Source: Chara braunii (taxonomy: Eukaryota; Streptophyta; Charophyceae; Charales; Characeae). From it: a DNA stretch of 64,000 bases. Every line of letters starts with the position of its first letter. Position 1 is the first letter of the stretch. Below are positions 1-12,148 of this stretch, piece after piece. Under the pieces are notes generated by a model. It worked only from the letters and a program-made list of their open reading frames with translations, was not told the DNA's origin and did not search any database. Made by a program: the position numbers and the translations under genes. The stretch spans positions 108,195 to 172,194 of the forward strand of contig BFEA01000777.1 of assembly GCA_003427395.1 (NCBI GenBank). Direction: 5' to 3'.

Positions 1-234
1 TACAGAGAATAGTAAATTGGAGGAATGAGTTTTTAGTAAGCATAACGGAGCAGATCCGCGACGTGACGGACAGAAGGAGAAATGGCCAGTGTCGAGTCGG
101 GGAATAACAAGTATCAACTGATTGTTGAGGCAAAGATAGAAGGATCACTTAAGCCAAGACGAAAAAGCCGAGTGTTCGAGGCGAGCAGTGGTGGAAACCA
201 GGAAGTGTGCGATCTAGAAAGCGGCATATAAGCT

Positions 235-582
235 TTGCTGGCAAAACTAGAGATTCATACTACCCCATTTGAGGGAGAGACAGTAGTCCGTACGTGGAGG
301 GACACGATAGCACAAGTAAGAAAGAAATTGAGGGAGAACGCGAGGGAATCTAGGGAGTTTTCTAAAGTCGTAGTTGATGGGGTTCTGTTGAGGACACTGG
401 AAGCTAACTCGAGCTTTTCGAAAGTCGTTTTGACTACTGCTCTGGTTATTAAGGCTGGGGGTGAGGACACTAACTTTGAAGCACTGCTGGAGAATTTAGA
501 GAACAAAACTGGGAGAATCGTAGCCGGCCTGAACCGAGCGTCTGAAGATAAGGGAAGATGGATGTCGAGGGAGCTTACTTGA
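235..582 (+). pseudogene. A0 upstream ORF, possibly gag N-terminal region
   Basis: A 115-codon open frame lies upstream of the recognisable gag part of A0. It begins at a TTG, so the start is not real in a eukaryotic sense and the frame may simply be the open remainder of a longer gag. The translation is charged and probably helical, rich in Lys, Arg, Glu and Leu, with no motif I recognise. Its position before the zinc-knuckle part and its plus orientation fit a gag matrix/capsid region, but that is inference. Confidence 0.35.
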
Positions 583-1180
583 CTTCAATCGGTGGAGAAC
601 TTAAAACACAGGAATCTCGGACAAACAGTCCCGAAAGGAAAATAGTGTAGAATCCGTTAACATGCGGAGAAACTAAGAAAGACCTGGAGGGACTTAGAGA
701 ATCGAGCTAAGGAACTCAAAGATCGGAACGGGAGAGGAGAAAATTAGAGGACAGAGGTTTTGGTAAGGCCAAGAGCCGCAAGGTTTACGGATTCGGGGGT
801 CAGGGACGCCTGGAGGAAAGTCCCCAGTGAACCTTACAGGAGGAGTCATTACTCGATGGTGTACACTCCAGACTCTTATGCGCCCCCCTTTTTTTAGGCC
901 CCCGTATACCAGCCGCCTCCATTTGTGGGGACCCAAACAGTCGTCACGGGTCAGAACGTATCGGAGTTTCTAGATAACGGGGAAGTTCATGGCTTAAGGG
1001 GGGAGTGGTTAGAACAGGAGATGATTGCAAACTTCCTCTACCACACTGTGCCCAAGAAAGACCATGAGGTGAAAGTCGCCTTCCCCAATAATGGTCGGTG
1101 ACTGACATTCAGAGAGAGAAAGAGCCACCCGAGCATTTGCCTGCAACGATATATCTTACTCGGTAGAGGATCTGAAACAG

Positions 1181-1805
1181 ATGAAAAAGGAGAAAAATGA
1201 GAGTTTGATAGGATTTACAAGGAGATACGAGAAAGCCTCGAATCCGTTAGTGGAAGAGGGTTTTATAGGTGACATACGAAAGATTCCCGGGCACCCTACT
1301 CCGTGAGAAACCTGAGATGGTCGTGAGGAACTTCTCGTCAAGAGATTGACCTTCGCACAAGGCCGTATCCCATGACACGGAGGGGCTGAATGCCAGATCT
1401 TATATGTTGAAAGTCCTAAACAACCTAGAGAAAGCAGTATCATCAAGGAGAGGAGGAGGAAGACCTCTAGCTGAAGAAAGGAGGATAAAGATAAAAGGAA
1501 GGGACTCGGGTTTTCCTAGACGAAATGAGCCTAGCAGGAGTGATGGAGAATGGAGTAAGGAAAACCGAGGGGATTGGAAACGAAATGATGGAGAATGGGG
1601 TTTTTTCAAATGGAAGCTTAGAGACGAGGTACAAGCAAGGAAGCCAGAGAGGCGAGAATATGACATGTTGAAGGAGGAACCATCCACGAAACCTACGTCG
1701 CAACCAGAAACTCAGGAGAATGGAGATCCTAGCTCTAGGCGGACATGAAATGACAAAGCTCGTACGCATTGTGGTGACGAGGACCACAAAAAAACGGATT
1801 GCTAG
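1181..1805 (+). pseudogene. A0 gag remnant with degenerate zinc knuckle
   Basis: Gag of Ty3-like elements forms the particle and binds element RNA through a CX2CX4HX4C knuckle. Two frames are needed: one covers about 1181-1300 and is then broken by stops, and a second runs from before 1404 through a TGA at 1746-1748 to the knuckle. At 1761-1802 the translation reads RTHCGDEDHKKTDC, which is the knuckle with its first Cys changed to Arg (CGT where TGT is expected); the other Cys, His and Cys are in place. The segment before it is rich in Arg, Lys and Glu, as usual for nucleocapsid. Frameshift and stops show it is dead. Confidence 0.6.
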
Positions 1806-2510
1806 ACCATGTAAGACGCATTAAAGGAAGGGATCATTGAGTTAGATAATAGAAAATATGTAATGTGGGCGGATGAGGGAAAATTTGTACCCTTCTTGCC
1901 CTCATGAAGATAAACGTTGATATTCGAAGAAGTAGGATGAACAAGGCGAAAGCTAAGCAAGCCAAGCGCCCGTGTCCACGAAGGTCTCCCGAGAAATATT
2001 TGAGGACGAGTCTGACGAGGTACCTGAAAGCCCAAGGATCAGGATTTCCTCTATTGAGTTTGAGGAGACTGTGGCGGTGACGTGGCGCTCGTTTGTGCTC
2101 AAGGGGTTGAATAGTCGAGTCAGGGGAAAAAAATTGACACATACCAGCCAATGGCAGACGAGCAGGTGGAGTCACCGAAGTCACCCGTGTCTCCTAAAAA
2201 GAGGTGGCCGAAAAAAGTCCCTAAGGAGAGCGATGGATATGCCGATCTCTATCATACTCAAGGAGTTTATAGTCGGTTATGCTCCTGCAAGGGATTAATT
2301 AATCGATATGATAAAGAAACCGAAGGTATCGCTGTCTGAAACAACGCCCACATGAGAATCTTAGATGTAAGTGAAGACCTATGTATCGACGACTGAAAGG
2401 ATGAAGGAGAGAGATGAGGAGATTTTCGAAGCACGAGAATATTTATTGGTATAAAATCTATTTTTATAGGTTATAACTATTTCTATGTCCTTGGTAGTGG
2501 GAAGCTAAAG

Positions 2511-2840
2511 GTTTCGGTAAACGGGGTTAAGATAGAAACTATTGTGGACGTTGAATCATAATCTACTATCTGTGAGGACAAAGTGACATGAAAGTTCGGG
2601 GTATAGGTGGACAGGAGCATCATCATGACTATGGTGTCGGCTAACAAGCTACAACAGTCGGTGCTTGGGGTATGTCATAAAACCAAAGTAGCGGTGGTTG
2701 GAGTCGAGGTCACTGTGTCGGTCTTCACAGTGGAGCATTGTTCCTCGGAACTCATCCTTGGGAGAACTTGGTTGACACACGTCAACGCCACCACTGAAAA
2801 TAAGTGAGATGAAAGTCGGACGGTCACCATAGATGGGGCA
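2511..2840 (+). pseudogene. A0 aspartic protease remnant
   Basis: The frame starting near 2520 reads IVDVES, a stop, then STICED. Retroelement proteases have a D-S/T-G-S/A-T core here, so the catalytic Asp is kept but the Gly is replaced by Glu and the core is interrupted. Further on the same frame is open at 2607-2807 and includes ELILGRTWL, which matches the second protease signature (hydrophobic-L-G-R/x-x-W-L) of Ty3-like enzymes. Three in-frame stops precede the open part. The position between gag and RT supports the call. Confidence 0.55.
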
Positions 2841-3030
2841 GAAGGCAATAGAGTCACTCTAAAGGCCGTGAATGAGTTTGACAAACGTCACAAAGTTTCC
2901 CTGATAAATAAAGGTCAACTAATGACACGAAGTTGTCAGATGATTCCTGAGGAGCTTACCTTGGGACCTCATAAGGTGAAAGGGAAAATGATAGAGGTCG
3001 AGGACTTAGAAAACAAGAATGTAGTGAACA

Positions 3031-4073
3031 GTGCTGCATAAATCTTTCTTTTTTGGAGGATATACCCCACACGGCGAGGGAAAGAAATACGAAATTGTAG
3101 CTCAAAAGGTCAAGTCGGTTGCAGGTAATCGTGACAAGACGAGCACCAAGGAGGAGATAACGCAAATGATTACGGAACGAAAGACCAATGAGGGCCAAAG
3201 AGTTATTGATAAAAGACTGGAAGAGATGGATTTAGGTGACGAAAACATAATAAAGGAGGAAAAAAAGTTGATAATCAAAACAATAAGAGCTTGCGATAAA
3301 GCCGTGACATTTTGTGATGCAGAGAGAAGACGGATAGATCCTCGATATGCCAAACCGGCAAGGATTTACACAGTACCGCACATACCATGGAATGATGCAG
3401 GGTGGAAGTGAGCTCAGAAAGAGAAGGAAATGATAATAGATTTTCTAAAGTAGAAAATCACAACATTCGTAGCAGAGCCCTGTGAGAGCGCCTGTGCGAA
3501 GAGATGGTTCTTCATAAGGAAGTCAAACGGGAAACTACGATGGATACATGACCTTCACAAAACGGATAAAGTTACGGTTAGAGATGCTGGGTCCATTCCG
3601 AATCCAGATCTTTTGGTCGAAAGGTCGGCAGGGCGCTCTATTTATTCGGTCTACGATCTTTTTTCACTGTACAATGAGATTCCGCTGGATCATAAAGATT
3701 GACACCTAACTGCGATGCACACGCCCCTAGGATTAATCCGGACGATGGTGGTACTTATCGGGTGGACCAATGGTGTCGCGGTTTTCCAAAGAGCAATGAT
3801 TGCAGTATTGGGAGAGTTTATACCCAATTTAGTCGAGGTTTTCCCAGACGATTTCCCTATCAAGGGGTCATATAAGAAAAATGAGACTGAAGTAAAGCCA
3901 CAAATGAAAAAATTCGTCATGAGTCATGATGAGGACATTAAGAAGGTATTCATAAAGTTGAAAAATGTGAGTCTCACTATCGGTGGTACCGAAATTAGGC
4001 GGGTTGTATCCTCCATCGAAGTATTAGGCCACATTTGCGATAAAATGGCAGGGGACCAAATCCCGCGAAGTTA
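3031..4073 (+). pseudogene. A0 reverse transcriptase remnant
   Basis: One frame carries the linker and RT fingers/palm, with stops at 3409-3411, near 3450 and near 3701. Recognisable blocks are RWFFIRKSNGKLRWIHDL (fingers, about 3501-3556), SIYSVYDLFSLYNEIPLD (palm block with the first catalytic Asp), HLTAMHTPLGL, and FPDDFPIKG at about 3841-3867, which sits where YxDD of RT belongs; both aspartates are present. The thumb continues to about 4073. A distinctive upstream stretch, DPRYAKPARIYTVPHIPWN, is in the same frame. The enzyme would copy element RNA into DNA inside the particle; this copy is inactive because of the stops. Confidence 0.75.
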
Positions 4074-4260
4074 AAAAAACTCATGAACTGACCAACACCC
4101 CTGCGACATATTACAGATATACGCCAGTTTTCGGGAGTGGTTGATTTTTGGAAAAAAAATTATAAAAGGATTTTCGGAGAAAACAGAACTATTAAGAAAA
4201 TTATTACGAAAAGGAGTAGAGTAGAAGTGGGCGGACAATAAAAAAAACGTCGTGAGGATC

Positions 4261-4740
4261 ATGAAAGATGAGTTTATGGAAGGAGGACAAGTTCTTGGAA
4301 TCCCTTACTTTGAAGGTAAGGAGAATAGACCATTTGTAGTTTCCACCGACGCAGGACCAACATCAGTGTGAAGGGTCTTGGCTCCGAAGGACTTTAGCGG
4401 CAATGAGAGACCTCGAAAGTAAAACGCTCAATACCACCGAGAGGAATTATTCTCAATTCAAAAAAGAGGTTCTGGGAGTATTACATTGTCTTAACGTATT
4501 TAGACACTATATCTACGGGCGATGGTTTGTCTTGCGAGTAAATCTTGCGGCGGTGGTTGTCGTATTACAAAAAGATTTTTCATTGACAGACCCTACAATA
4601 AATAGATGGCTTATGCATATAAGGATGTTTGATTACACGATCGAACACATTTTTGGGATCAAAAACGCAGTGGTCGATGGGTTGTCCCGTTCTACTTTGG
4701 AGGAAGGAGATTTGGGGTCGCCTGGAGGGGTCGACAAGTT
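4261..4740 (+). pseudogene. A0 RNase H remnant
   Basis: RNase H degrades the RNA strand during cDNA synthesis. The segment VVSTDAGPTS at about 4338-4367 holds the first catalytic Asp. After stops the frame reopens at 4403-4867 with RNYSQFKKEVLGVLHCL (catalytic Glu), RHYIYGRWFVLRVNLAAV, where the Asp expected in the R-T/S-D-H-K block is replaced by Asn, and VVDGLSRS (last block). The order and spacing match Ty3-type RNase H. The tail of this frame (about 4740-4867) leads toward integrase. Confidence 0.7.
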
Positions 4741-4969
4741 CCTGCAGATTAAAATAGGTTTAGTTAGAATGAAGCTTACAACTAGTCGCCCCATTCCGTT
4801 CCTAGGGAACCTCTACACCAGGAAGTACCACCAAATAGGGTTATCTCTTAGGGAAAACGGAGGTTGATGATAAACTCAAGGAGGTTCAACAGTACTGTCT
4901 TAAGGCAAATCATCTTTCAAGAGACCGCCTAAAAATAGTATGTCGATGAGAGTAGTATGCGACGAGGAA

Positions 4970-6025
4970 GAGCAGAAATAAATAATTGTTGAGCTTCATG
5001 ATGGGATCGTTGCAGGCCATAGAGGAGTAAAATGAACCTTTGAGAAAGTTAGAATTCTTTACTGGTGGGACGACCTATATAGAGATGTGAAACTTTACTG
5101 CCACACATGCATGAAGCGTCAGAAGAGGGCGGTAGTCAACTACATGGAGCCGCGATTTCCTTCTTATCCAATGGCGGTAGGACAAAAGGTTCATGTGGAC
5201 TTAGTCAAGATGTCAAAGGGAGAGGGAGGAATGAAGTATATTATGTATATCAGAGACGACCTTACAAGGTTCGTGGAAGCATGGGCGCTACGTCAGAAGA
5301 CGAGGAAAGCGGTCAGCGAATTTCTAATGGAGTACATCACCCGATACAAATGTGTCAGCAAAATTGTCATGGATAGAGGCGCAGAGTTTATGGCTAAGGA
5401 AGTCCAAACTTTGCTACAAAGGGTCGGGAGCCAAGTGTCATTATTTACGACATACCATCCCTAAACTAACGCGCCTGTAGAAAGGGGGCATCAATCTTTA
5501 GTGAATGCGCTCGCCAAATGGTGTGTGGGGCAAGGGAAGAAGTAGCCGAAGTATTTCAGATTCGCAGTCTGGCAGATAACGCTACTGTCCCAACCACCAT
5601 TGGGTACCCGCCCTACACCCTATGGTTCAGAAGGCATTGCCCCTTGCCCATACAGTTCCATATGGATTCATGGACGAAGGTTGATTGGGACGCTGTATCG
5701 ACTAGGGAACAATTGCTAGACGACAAAATTAGACAAATAGTTGAGACACTGAAGGATAGCATTCTACACGACGCAGAAAGACTGAAAGTTCAGAGAGAAA
5801 AGAACAAGGAAAGGTGGGATAAAAACCTCCCAGTTAGGCAAGAAGGTATACCTACCGAAAGTTTGGTATGACTTTACGATTCTGCTCTGGAAAGGATATG
5901 ATCGGGAAAACTGGAGAATAGGTGGATGGGACCTTACCGCGTCGTCAAAAGACTGGAAGGAGGAGCTTACTTGCTTGAGGAGCTAGACGGGGCTAGATGG
6001 AGGGAGCCGATATCCGATGCCCGTT
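4970..6025 (+). pseudogene. A0 integrase remnant with GPY-type tail
   Basis: The zinc-binding HHCC domain is readable at about 4996-5128: LHDGIVAGHRGVK supplies two His, followed by WWDDLYRDV and CHTC. The catalytic core follows: VHVDLVKM (first Asp), VMDRGAEFM (second Asp, about 5370), and after a TAA at 5462-5464 APVERGHQSL (Glu). All three DDE residues are therefore still encoded. The open piece 5518-5871 covers the end of the core and helix region, and about 5925-6045 reads GPYRVVKRLEGGAYLL and ends with DARLKVFRE then a stop, a GPY/F module that helps target integration. No chromodomain is seen after it. Confidence 0.75.
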
Positions 6026-6041
6026 TAAAGGTGTTTAGGGA

Positions 6042-6359
6042 GTGAGGGGAAAGGATGGAGACCCCCGCCCGAGCTTGAAGAAGGATAGAGGGAAAGAGAA
6101 GGTCAAAGAGAAGCCGGTGGAGCTCCCTAGAGAAACTAAGTCGTCTACCTACGAGAAAGGAGAAAGCTCAAAAAAGCCTACAAAGGAGAAACGAGAGAAG
6201 ATCTTAGGCGTTAGAAATAGCCGGAGAAAGGATATGAAGAAGGGAAATCGAGAGGTCTTAGAGTTGGCCACGCTAAGGAGAAAAAAGAAACGCAAGGTTA
6301 AAGAAGCCATTAAGGGCGTGATAGTCGTCGACAAGGGTGAGGACAGACACCGCCTCTGA
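6042..6359 (+). pseudogene. Lys/Arg/Glu-rich ORF at 3' end of A0
   Basis: A 105-codon open frame follows the integrase tail of A0 directly. The product is extremely basic and low in complexity (KEKVKEKP, EKREKI, RRKKKRK), with no domain I recognise. It may be an added basic tail or accessory frame of the A0 lineage, or just the open reading of purine-rich DNA before the 3' LTR. The purine bias continues to about 6480, which favours the second view. Confidence 0.3.
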
Positions 6360-6887
6360 GAGTGACGTCGAAAGATTAAAAAACAATTAGGAGTCAAAAG
6401 AAAGAAGATAGTTAAGAAAAAGTGGAGCGAGAAAAGGAAACAAGAAAGAAAAACCCGACAAAAGCAACGAGGAAAGATCTTGGGTTGATTGGTACGGATT
6501 AGGAGTTAAGTTTTTTTCTTCTGCTCAATATTCCAAGATGGCTCGCCGAGGACGTTGAGAATGGGGGGGGGCTGCTGTCGCGCGGTTCAAGCCTGACACC
6601 GCTCTTTACTTCCTTCAAAAAGACAGTTGGAGGGGATCGGATTCAACCGTTGTAACCGACTTGGCCACGACCATCATTAAAAATTTGCGACGAAAAGACA
6701 ATGTGAGAGATATCGAGACCAAAACTTCGAGAGAACGTGGTCCGCTGATTCAGAGGGAACTTTTTTCGATGGGCATTATGAATTTTATTGTCACAAAAAC
6801 ATAAAAATATTTCGAAAACCGACATTAATGTGCCCTCGACAATTGGGCCGTAAGTGAGCACTAAAGGGAGCCTATAAGGCCTTGAGC

Positions 6888-6947
6888 TGAAAATGTGGGC
6901 CGCAGACTGAGAATGGGGGCCTTGGACTGAAATTGGGCGCTCTGAGA
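6888..6947 (+). repeat. Three-copy 20-bp tandem repeat
   Basis: Three head-to-tail units with the core CTGARAATGNGGGCC / CTGAAATTGGGCGC are visible, each about 20 bp and each begun by GACTGA or GCTGA. They lie just after the A0 remnant. No function is evident; the likely cause is local slippage. Confidence 0.6.
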
Positions 6948-7990
6948 GAGAGCCCCTAATTTTTTCGGTGCCAGACCTCGCTCATTCCGGAAATGGGTCT
7001 TGTTAATTCCCACATGGTGACCATTAAGAGGCTCGCGTGTGGCCCTGGTACCAGGGAGCTGCAAGCCTACAAGAACCTGACACCCATCAGGAAGGACCAC
7101 TTAATGAGCCAAGTGACCTTTCGGGGCCCAAATAGCCCGGACCTAGGTTCGGAAGGAGGGTCGGTACCGCGGCGCTGCAACTTCTTCGACATCGGCCGAC
7201 ACTTTGAGAGGCAAAGGTGTTGAGCCCCACGTGAGACTAAGACCCAACAAAGTTTAAAAACCCAACTGGGCTCGAGATCGGGACACTTCTCGAATGCGCA
7301 GAAGACTGGCGCATGGGGCTGGTAGTTGTGGGCTGGCTCAATGAAGCACTGAGGACTTCGGGCTGGCGCACTCGGGGTGCTGGCTTAGAAACAAAGGGAC
7401 ATGCACGTAGTGGCAAAGGGGTGCACAAAAAGACGGCGCACTGGCTAGCACACTAGGTGTACTAGCTCCCAAGAGCACGAAGACACGAGATGTACCAAAC
7501 TCGAGACTTCGAACGGGAGCCCTGACTGGCGCACAAAAGTGTGTTGGGCTCCATGCACAACCGGGATCAGAGGCGTACGAATCAGATACCGGAGAGATCG
7601 TGCACTGAAACGGCGCAACCTACGGATGCGAGGGGAGTCAACTGGTGGACTTCTCACATGCACACAAGGCAAGCGCGCGGGCTGGCACACGAGAGGTGTC
7701 TAAATCACATGAAGACGAAGACTTTGGGGAATGGAGAGACGGACACGAGAGGGAAGAGACAGAGAGGAGCGTTCTACACTCACGAGAAAGGGGGAGAGGT
7801 ACATGATGCAAACCCGCATGAAGGAGGAAGGGAGAACTGGGCGTGCGAACATCAGGTGAAAGGGGCATCTTGCTCTGAGAGGTCCCTCACTAGACGAACA
7901 TCGCACCGATGCACGGATTAAGACTGAGACCGTGAGTGCTCGCGGGGGCATAAGGCAGAGGGAAGGCGCACACATCGGGTTGAGTGAGAC

Positions 7991-8350
7991 TTGGAGTCGG
8001 GTGTGGATCAGGGATTCATACAAATGAAAAGGGACCTCATCCACCGAAAGGAGCACGGAATAGGGCGCGCGAGACGAATGATGGAAGAACTACACCGAGT
8101 GCACCGTTTCAATGCCGAGATAGACATTGTTCGACTCAGTGTGGACCAGCCAATCAACATCACTCCAAGGCTTGTTAATGTACCGAGACTTTATCTCGAT
8201 CGGGGCGATGCAAGGGGGCTACCTCTTTGCAACAGGTATGCTCAGGTGTGGGTCGATATCGAAGGAGGGGGTCAGCTCCGACGGAGAAGATTCGACACGA
8301 GACTGAACACGAATGGGATTGGGACTACTGCTTCCAAGAGACAGAGATAG
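7991..8350 (+). CDS. Unrecognised ORF, 119 codons
   Basis: Open frame beginning ATGGAGTCGGGTG. The translation is rich in Arg and His with a fairly balanced composition (RRMMEELHRVHRFNAEIDIV and similar), which looks more protein-like than neighbouring frames, but I recognise no family. An overlapping frame of 64 codons starts 7 bases earlier. There is no sign of a promoter or of partner exons. It may be a chance frame or a fragment of a lost element gene. Confidence 0.15.
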   Translation: MESGVDQGFIQMKRDLIHRKEHGIGRARRMMEELHRVHRFNAEIDIVRLSVDQPINITPRLVNVPRLYLDRGDARGLPLCNRYAQVWVDIEGGGQLRRRRFDTRLNTNGIGTTASKRQR

Positions 8351-9332
8351 TGAGCATCCTCCACTACTGCGAACCACACGTTTATCGAGCGCACGCTGAT
8401 CTGGCGCTCGACCGAACTAACGAAATGAGCCACAGACAACTGACCAACCTAGTTCAATGGGGACCGAACCGATGGTAGGCGTGGACAACGACTGCAGTTG
8501 TAAACGCCTTACGTATGGCAATATGGCTACAACCAATCGCGTACATGGCTCAAAAGAGGAACGGCCAAAGATCTGATGTAGAAACCATACTGGGGTAAAA
8601 CACTCTCAAAAGTGCGCCCTTGTCGCTTCGAAGCCGGAGAGCCACGCGAGGTTCTCAATCTATGTACGTGATACGCGATCAAAGGCGCGAACCCCCTCTA
8701 CGCCTAGGAGTGAGAGCGATGTCCGCATGGATGGGCTAATCAACTAAATTCGAGCCATGCGGATGAACTGGTGCCCTGACTGCGCCTTGCATTGACTAGC
8801 GGGAAAACACACGAGGGCCACACAACTGGGAGAAGGACGCAAATATGATGCGAAGTTTAGCGATCCAAAGATGAGTCGGCGCGGAGCTCGGCCGCCCATA
8901 AATTAACCAAATCGAAGTTACGCCACTAGAAGAAGGGTCAATGCAACCAGAAAACCAATCCAATTTGAGGCGACGTGGTTAGAAGACGCATCAGCGCGGA
9001 GCTGCACGAACAGAGAACAAACCGATTCGAAGAGGTGCGATCAGAACGCGAGTTTGCTGGGGACTGTGTGATCGGGAAGCGAGCTTGCATGGAGTTGAGA
9101 TATCAGAATGAGCTGGCGGGAGACTGTGCAGAGCAAGATTGGGTAGGAGCAGCTATCAGAGGCGTCGCCGACGACCAACAACCAAACACACTTTGCCATG
9201 TGTGGGCTAGTGATCGTTAGGGGCGTATGTACTCACGCAATTCGTGACTCATCAATCATAGCGTGTTTTTGCGCTCCGCATCACCCGTGGACAATTAACC
9301 ATTGAGCGCATGCGCACCATCTTTGCGCCGAG

Positions 9333-9575
9333 CTACGGACCATCGCGAGTGGATAGACCATCGAGAAGAGTTGGTTGTTCAGAACGTTGAAGAGGTTCAT
9401 CGTCGAGCCTCGGGATGATTCGTAAGACCGAGGGAATCGTCACGGTGTCTACCATCGCGAACGGGTCGTCACCACGGGCACGAGCGAGTAGATCATCATC
9501 CCAAAAGAGGGAATCGTCGTCACTGCTAACAGGTTGAACGACAGGAAATTGGCGATCCATTACTTGAGCTACCAA
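9333..9575 (-). CDS. Unrecognised acidic ORF, 80 codons
   Basis: Minus-strand open frame with an acidic, ordered-looking product containing SSDDDSLFWDDDLLARARGD near residues 17-36 and proline/leucine-rich flanks. No family recognised. The surrounding DNA on both sides has no partner exon I can point to. It may be a broken gag-like or host fragment. Confidence 0.15.
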   Translation of the reverse strand: MVAQVMDRQFPVVQPVSSDDDSLFWDDDLLARARGDDPFAMVDTVTIPSVLRIIPRLDDEPLQRSEQPTLLDGLSTRDGP

Positions 9576-10560
9576 TTAGTGCAAGAAGGCGGAGTACTAT
9601 AGTGACTGGGCAAGGTAGAGTGTGAGAAGGTATAGCCATCTCCTCAGTAAGACGAATCACTAGTGTTGGCGGCGTACCAATCATCAAGCGGTTGACTGGT
9701 GCACCGAGTCCTGCAACGAGGGCACGACCATTAACTCATGGGTCATAGCGAATGGGCCCCGGACTCTAATATTACCCGATACTGAACCGACGTCCTTCTC
9801 GATCCTTAATTGGACCAACACCGAAATCCGGGCATGAAAAGGATCGAAGCCTGACCTCTACGCGGTACTATTAGTGGGCAGGACCGAAATTTATCTGGAC
9901 CCAAGGCCTAATCTTCGGGAAACCACGCCAAGGCTCGAATCACTTAATTCTCGAGTGAAATCAGGCCAAGATAGGAGTTTACGCACGAGTGGGCAGGACG
10001 AGCCTTTTCCTTGGGCACAATCGGGCAGGATCGCATTCCTCCTTTACATAGGACCAATTAGTCAGGGCTTGAAACGGAATGGTAAGGGTGGAACTAGAAT
10101 TGGAACTCTGGCCTTAATGGGCCCGCGACGCCACTTCTGACACAGAGAGCTCCAACGCAGTACAGTGGGACAAACGAGACAGGTACCGACGACATTCACC
10201 AGAGACTACTAATGAGAAGTATTAGGACCCAAACTGGTTTTTCATATTCAGACACTAGCCCTGCTTTAGGGGCTGGCAGTGACGCTACATGTCCTATTGT
10301 TCTTGACAAAATAAAACATTTGTTTAATTTCTACTGATAGCTTGACCCCGTTTTTTTTATTGTCGCCAGTTCGCTTGTGCGACTAACCTAATTTGTGGTG
10401 TTAACTAAGTTGAATTTTTGCAGGTTATAGGAGCCTCGGACAACCCTCCTGTGGGTGACAGACACAGACAGACTCAAGGGTTGGTCCACCGTGCCGGCAA
10501 AACCCAGCTACCGGTCGACACTGGTCTAAGGGTCAAGGCGACCAAGGGACACCAATTTGG

Positions 10561-11092
<532 letters not shown>

Positions 11093-11094
11093 CT

Positions 11095-12148
11095 AGGCAT
11101 GTACTATCTCGAGGTCGCGAAGCCGCAATTCATTTGGGATAGGAAGGTGATGATTCACAAGTTGTCAAATGCAAGGTCTGTTACGCTGCAAAAGTGTACG
11201 TCTAGCAAGACTAATGGAGAACTGTGAGGCTAGCAGACTACTGGAGAACCATGGTTCCATGTGCGCTTCATCTTTCCACAATTACTATAAGCAGAACCGC
11301 AAGGACGGCATGTATCTATTCTGTCTGTTAGAAAGGGGACGCCGTAAAAACACCCCCGGAGATAGAAGCAGTCGTTGCAAAACATTCAGACCTATTCGAG
11401 GAGCCTAGCAGTGTGGTAGAAAGGGAGATTGTTCATACAATAAAGATCGTTCCCAATAGCGAAGTACCTAAAGGATGGTTTACAGGATGCCTCTTGCGGA
11501 GTTAGATCAGCTCTGTCGCTAGCTCAAGGAGCTCACAGAGAATGGCTGGATTCGGCCAAGTACGTCCCTCTATGGAGCACCAGTTCTATTTGTCTCGAAG
11601 AAAGGGGGAACCCTAAGGATGTGAATTGCATACGGAGGCATCAATGCCATCACAGTTAAGAACGCAGAGCCTCTACCCGACATCGATGATCTTCTGGGCA
11701 GAGTGCAGGGATGCTAATACTTCACAAAGATAGATATGAAGTCCGAATACCATCTGATTGCCACATGTGAGGATCAACACAAAACCGTTTTTCAGACCAG
11801 GTACGGTCTGTACAAGTTTGCGGTGATGCCCTTTGGTCTATGCAATGCTTATGGTACATTCCAGCACGCAATGAATCGTATTATCATGACAACCTAGACA
11901 AGTTTATCATCATGTCCCTCGACGATATCCTGATCTTAAGTAGGACTGTAGAGGAGCACGCTGCACATTTGAAAATAACGCTAGGTCACCGAAGACAGCA
12001 CCAGTATAAAATAAACTTGGAGAAATGCGAATCTGGTCGCACAATGATATTATATCTGGGTCATGTGCTCTCCGCTGACGACTTGGGGCCAGACGATGCA
12101 AAAGTGTCCAGCACACGTGACTTGCCCATACTTCAGACTGTTACTTAG
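11095..12148 (+). pseudogene. A1 reverse transcriptase remnant
   Basis: Blocks aligning with A2 and A3 RT can be followed: YYLEVAKPQFIWDRK (end of protease/linker), [13 protein letters not shown], the palm blocks after 11720, QTRYGLYKFAVMPFGLC near 11800, and MSLDDILIL at about 11910-11936, in which the YxDD box has become SLDD but keeps both aspartates. The thumb (YKINLEKCESGRTMILYLGH) continues to 12148 where a TAG interrupts. Several stops and frame changes lie before 11840. Inactive. Confidence 0.7.

Larger units (their letters stand above)
1..6570 (+). mobile_element. A0: decayed Ty3/Gypsy-type retrotransposon, 5' end outside window
   Basis: Conceptual translation gives, in the order expected for Ty3/Gypsy, a gag remnant with a zinc knuckle, an aspartic-protease remnant, reverse transcriptase, RNase H, integrase and a GPY-type tail, all on the plus strand. 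Every domain is broken by stops or frame changes, so this is an old dead copy. Its protein sequence is clearly different from the family-A elements further right (for example FPDDF in place of YLDD), so it is a separate lineage. No 5' LTR is visible in the window. A purine-rich stretch with G8 near 6557-6570 could be the polypurine tract before a 3' LTR, but I could not define an LTR pair. The base composition is purine-rich on the coding strand. Confidence 0.8.
6571..10520. other. Unassigned stretch between A0 and A1
   Basis: About 4 kb with no recognised gene or transposon domain. Part of it (7260-7960) is rich in short imperfect repeats of CTGGCGCAC/GGCGCACT type. Several open frames of 60-126 codons occur on both strands and overlap each other, so none is convincing. 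The piece 9850-10140 repeats phrases such as GGGCAGGACCGA/GGGCAGGACGA. It could be LTR and leader sequence of A0 or A1 relatives too diverged to recognise by eye, or host intergenic DNA. Confidence 0.4.
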
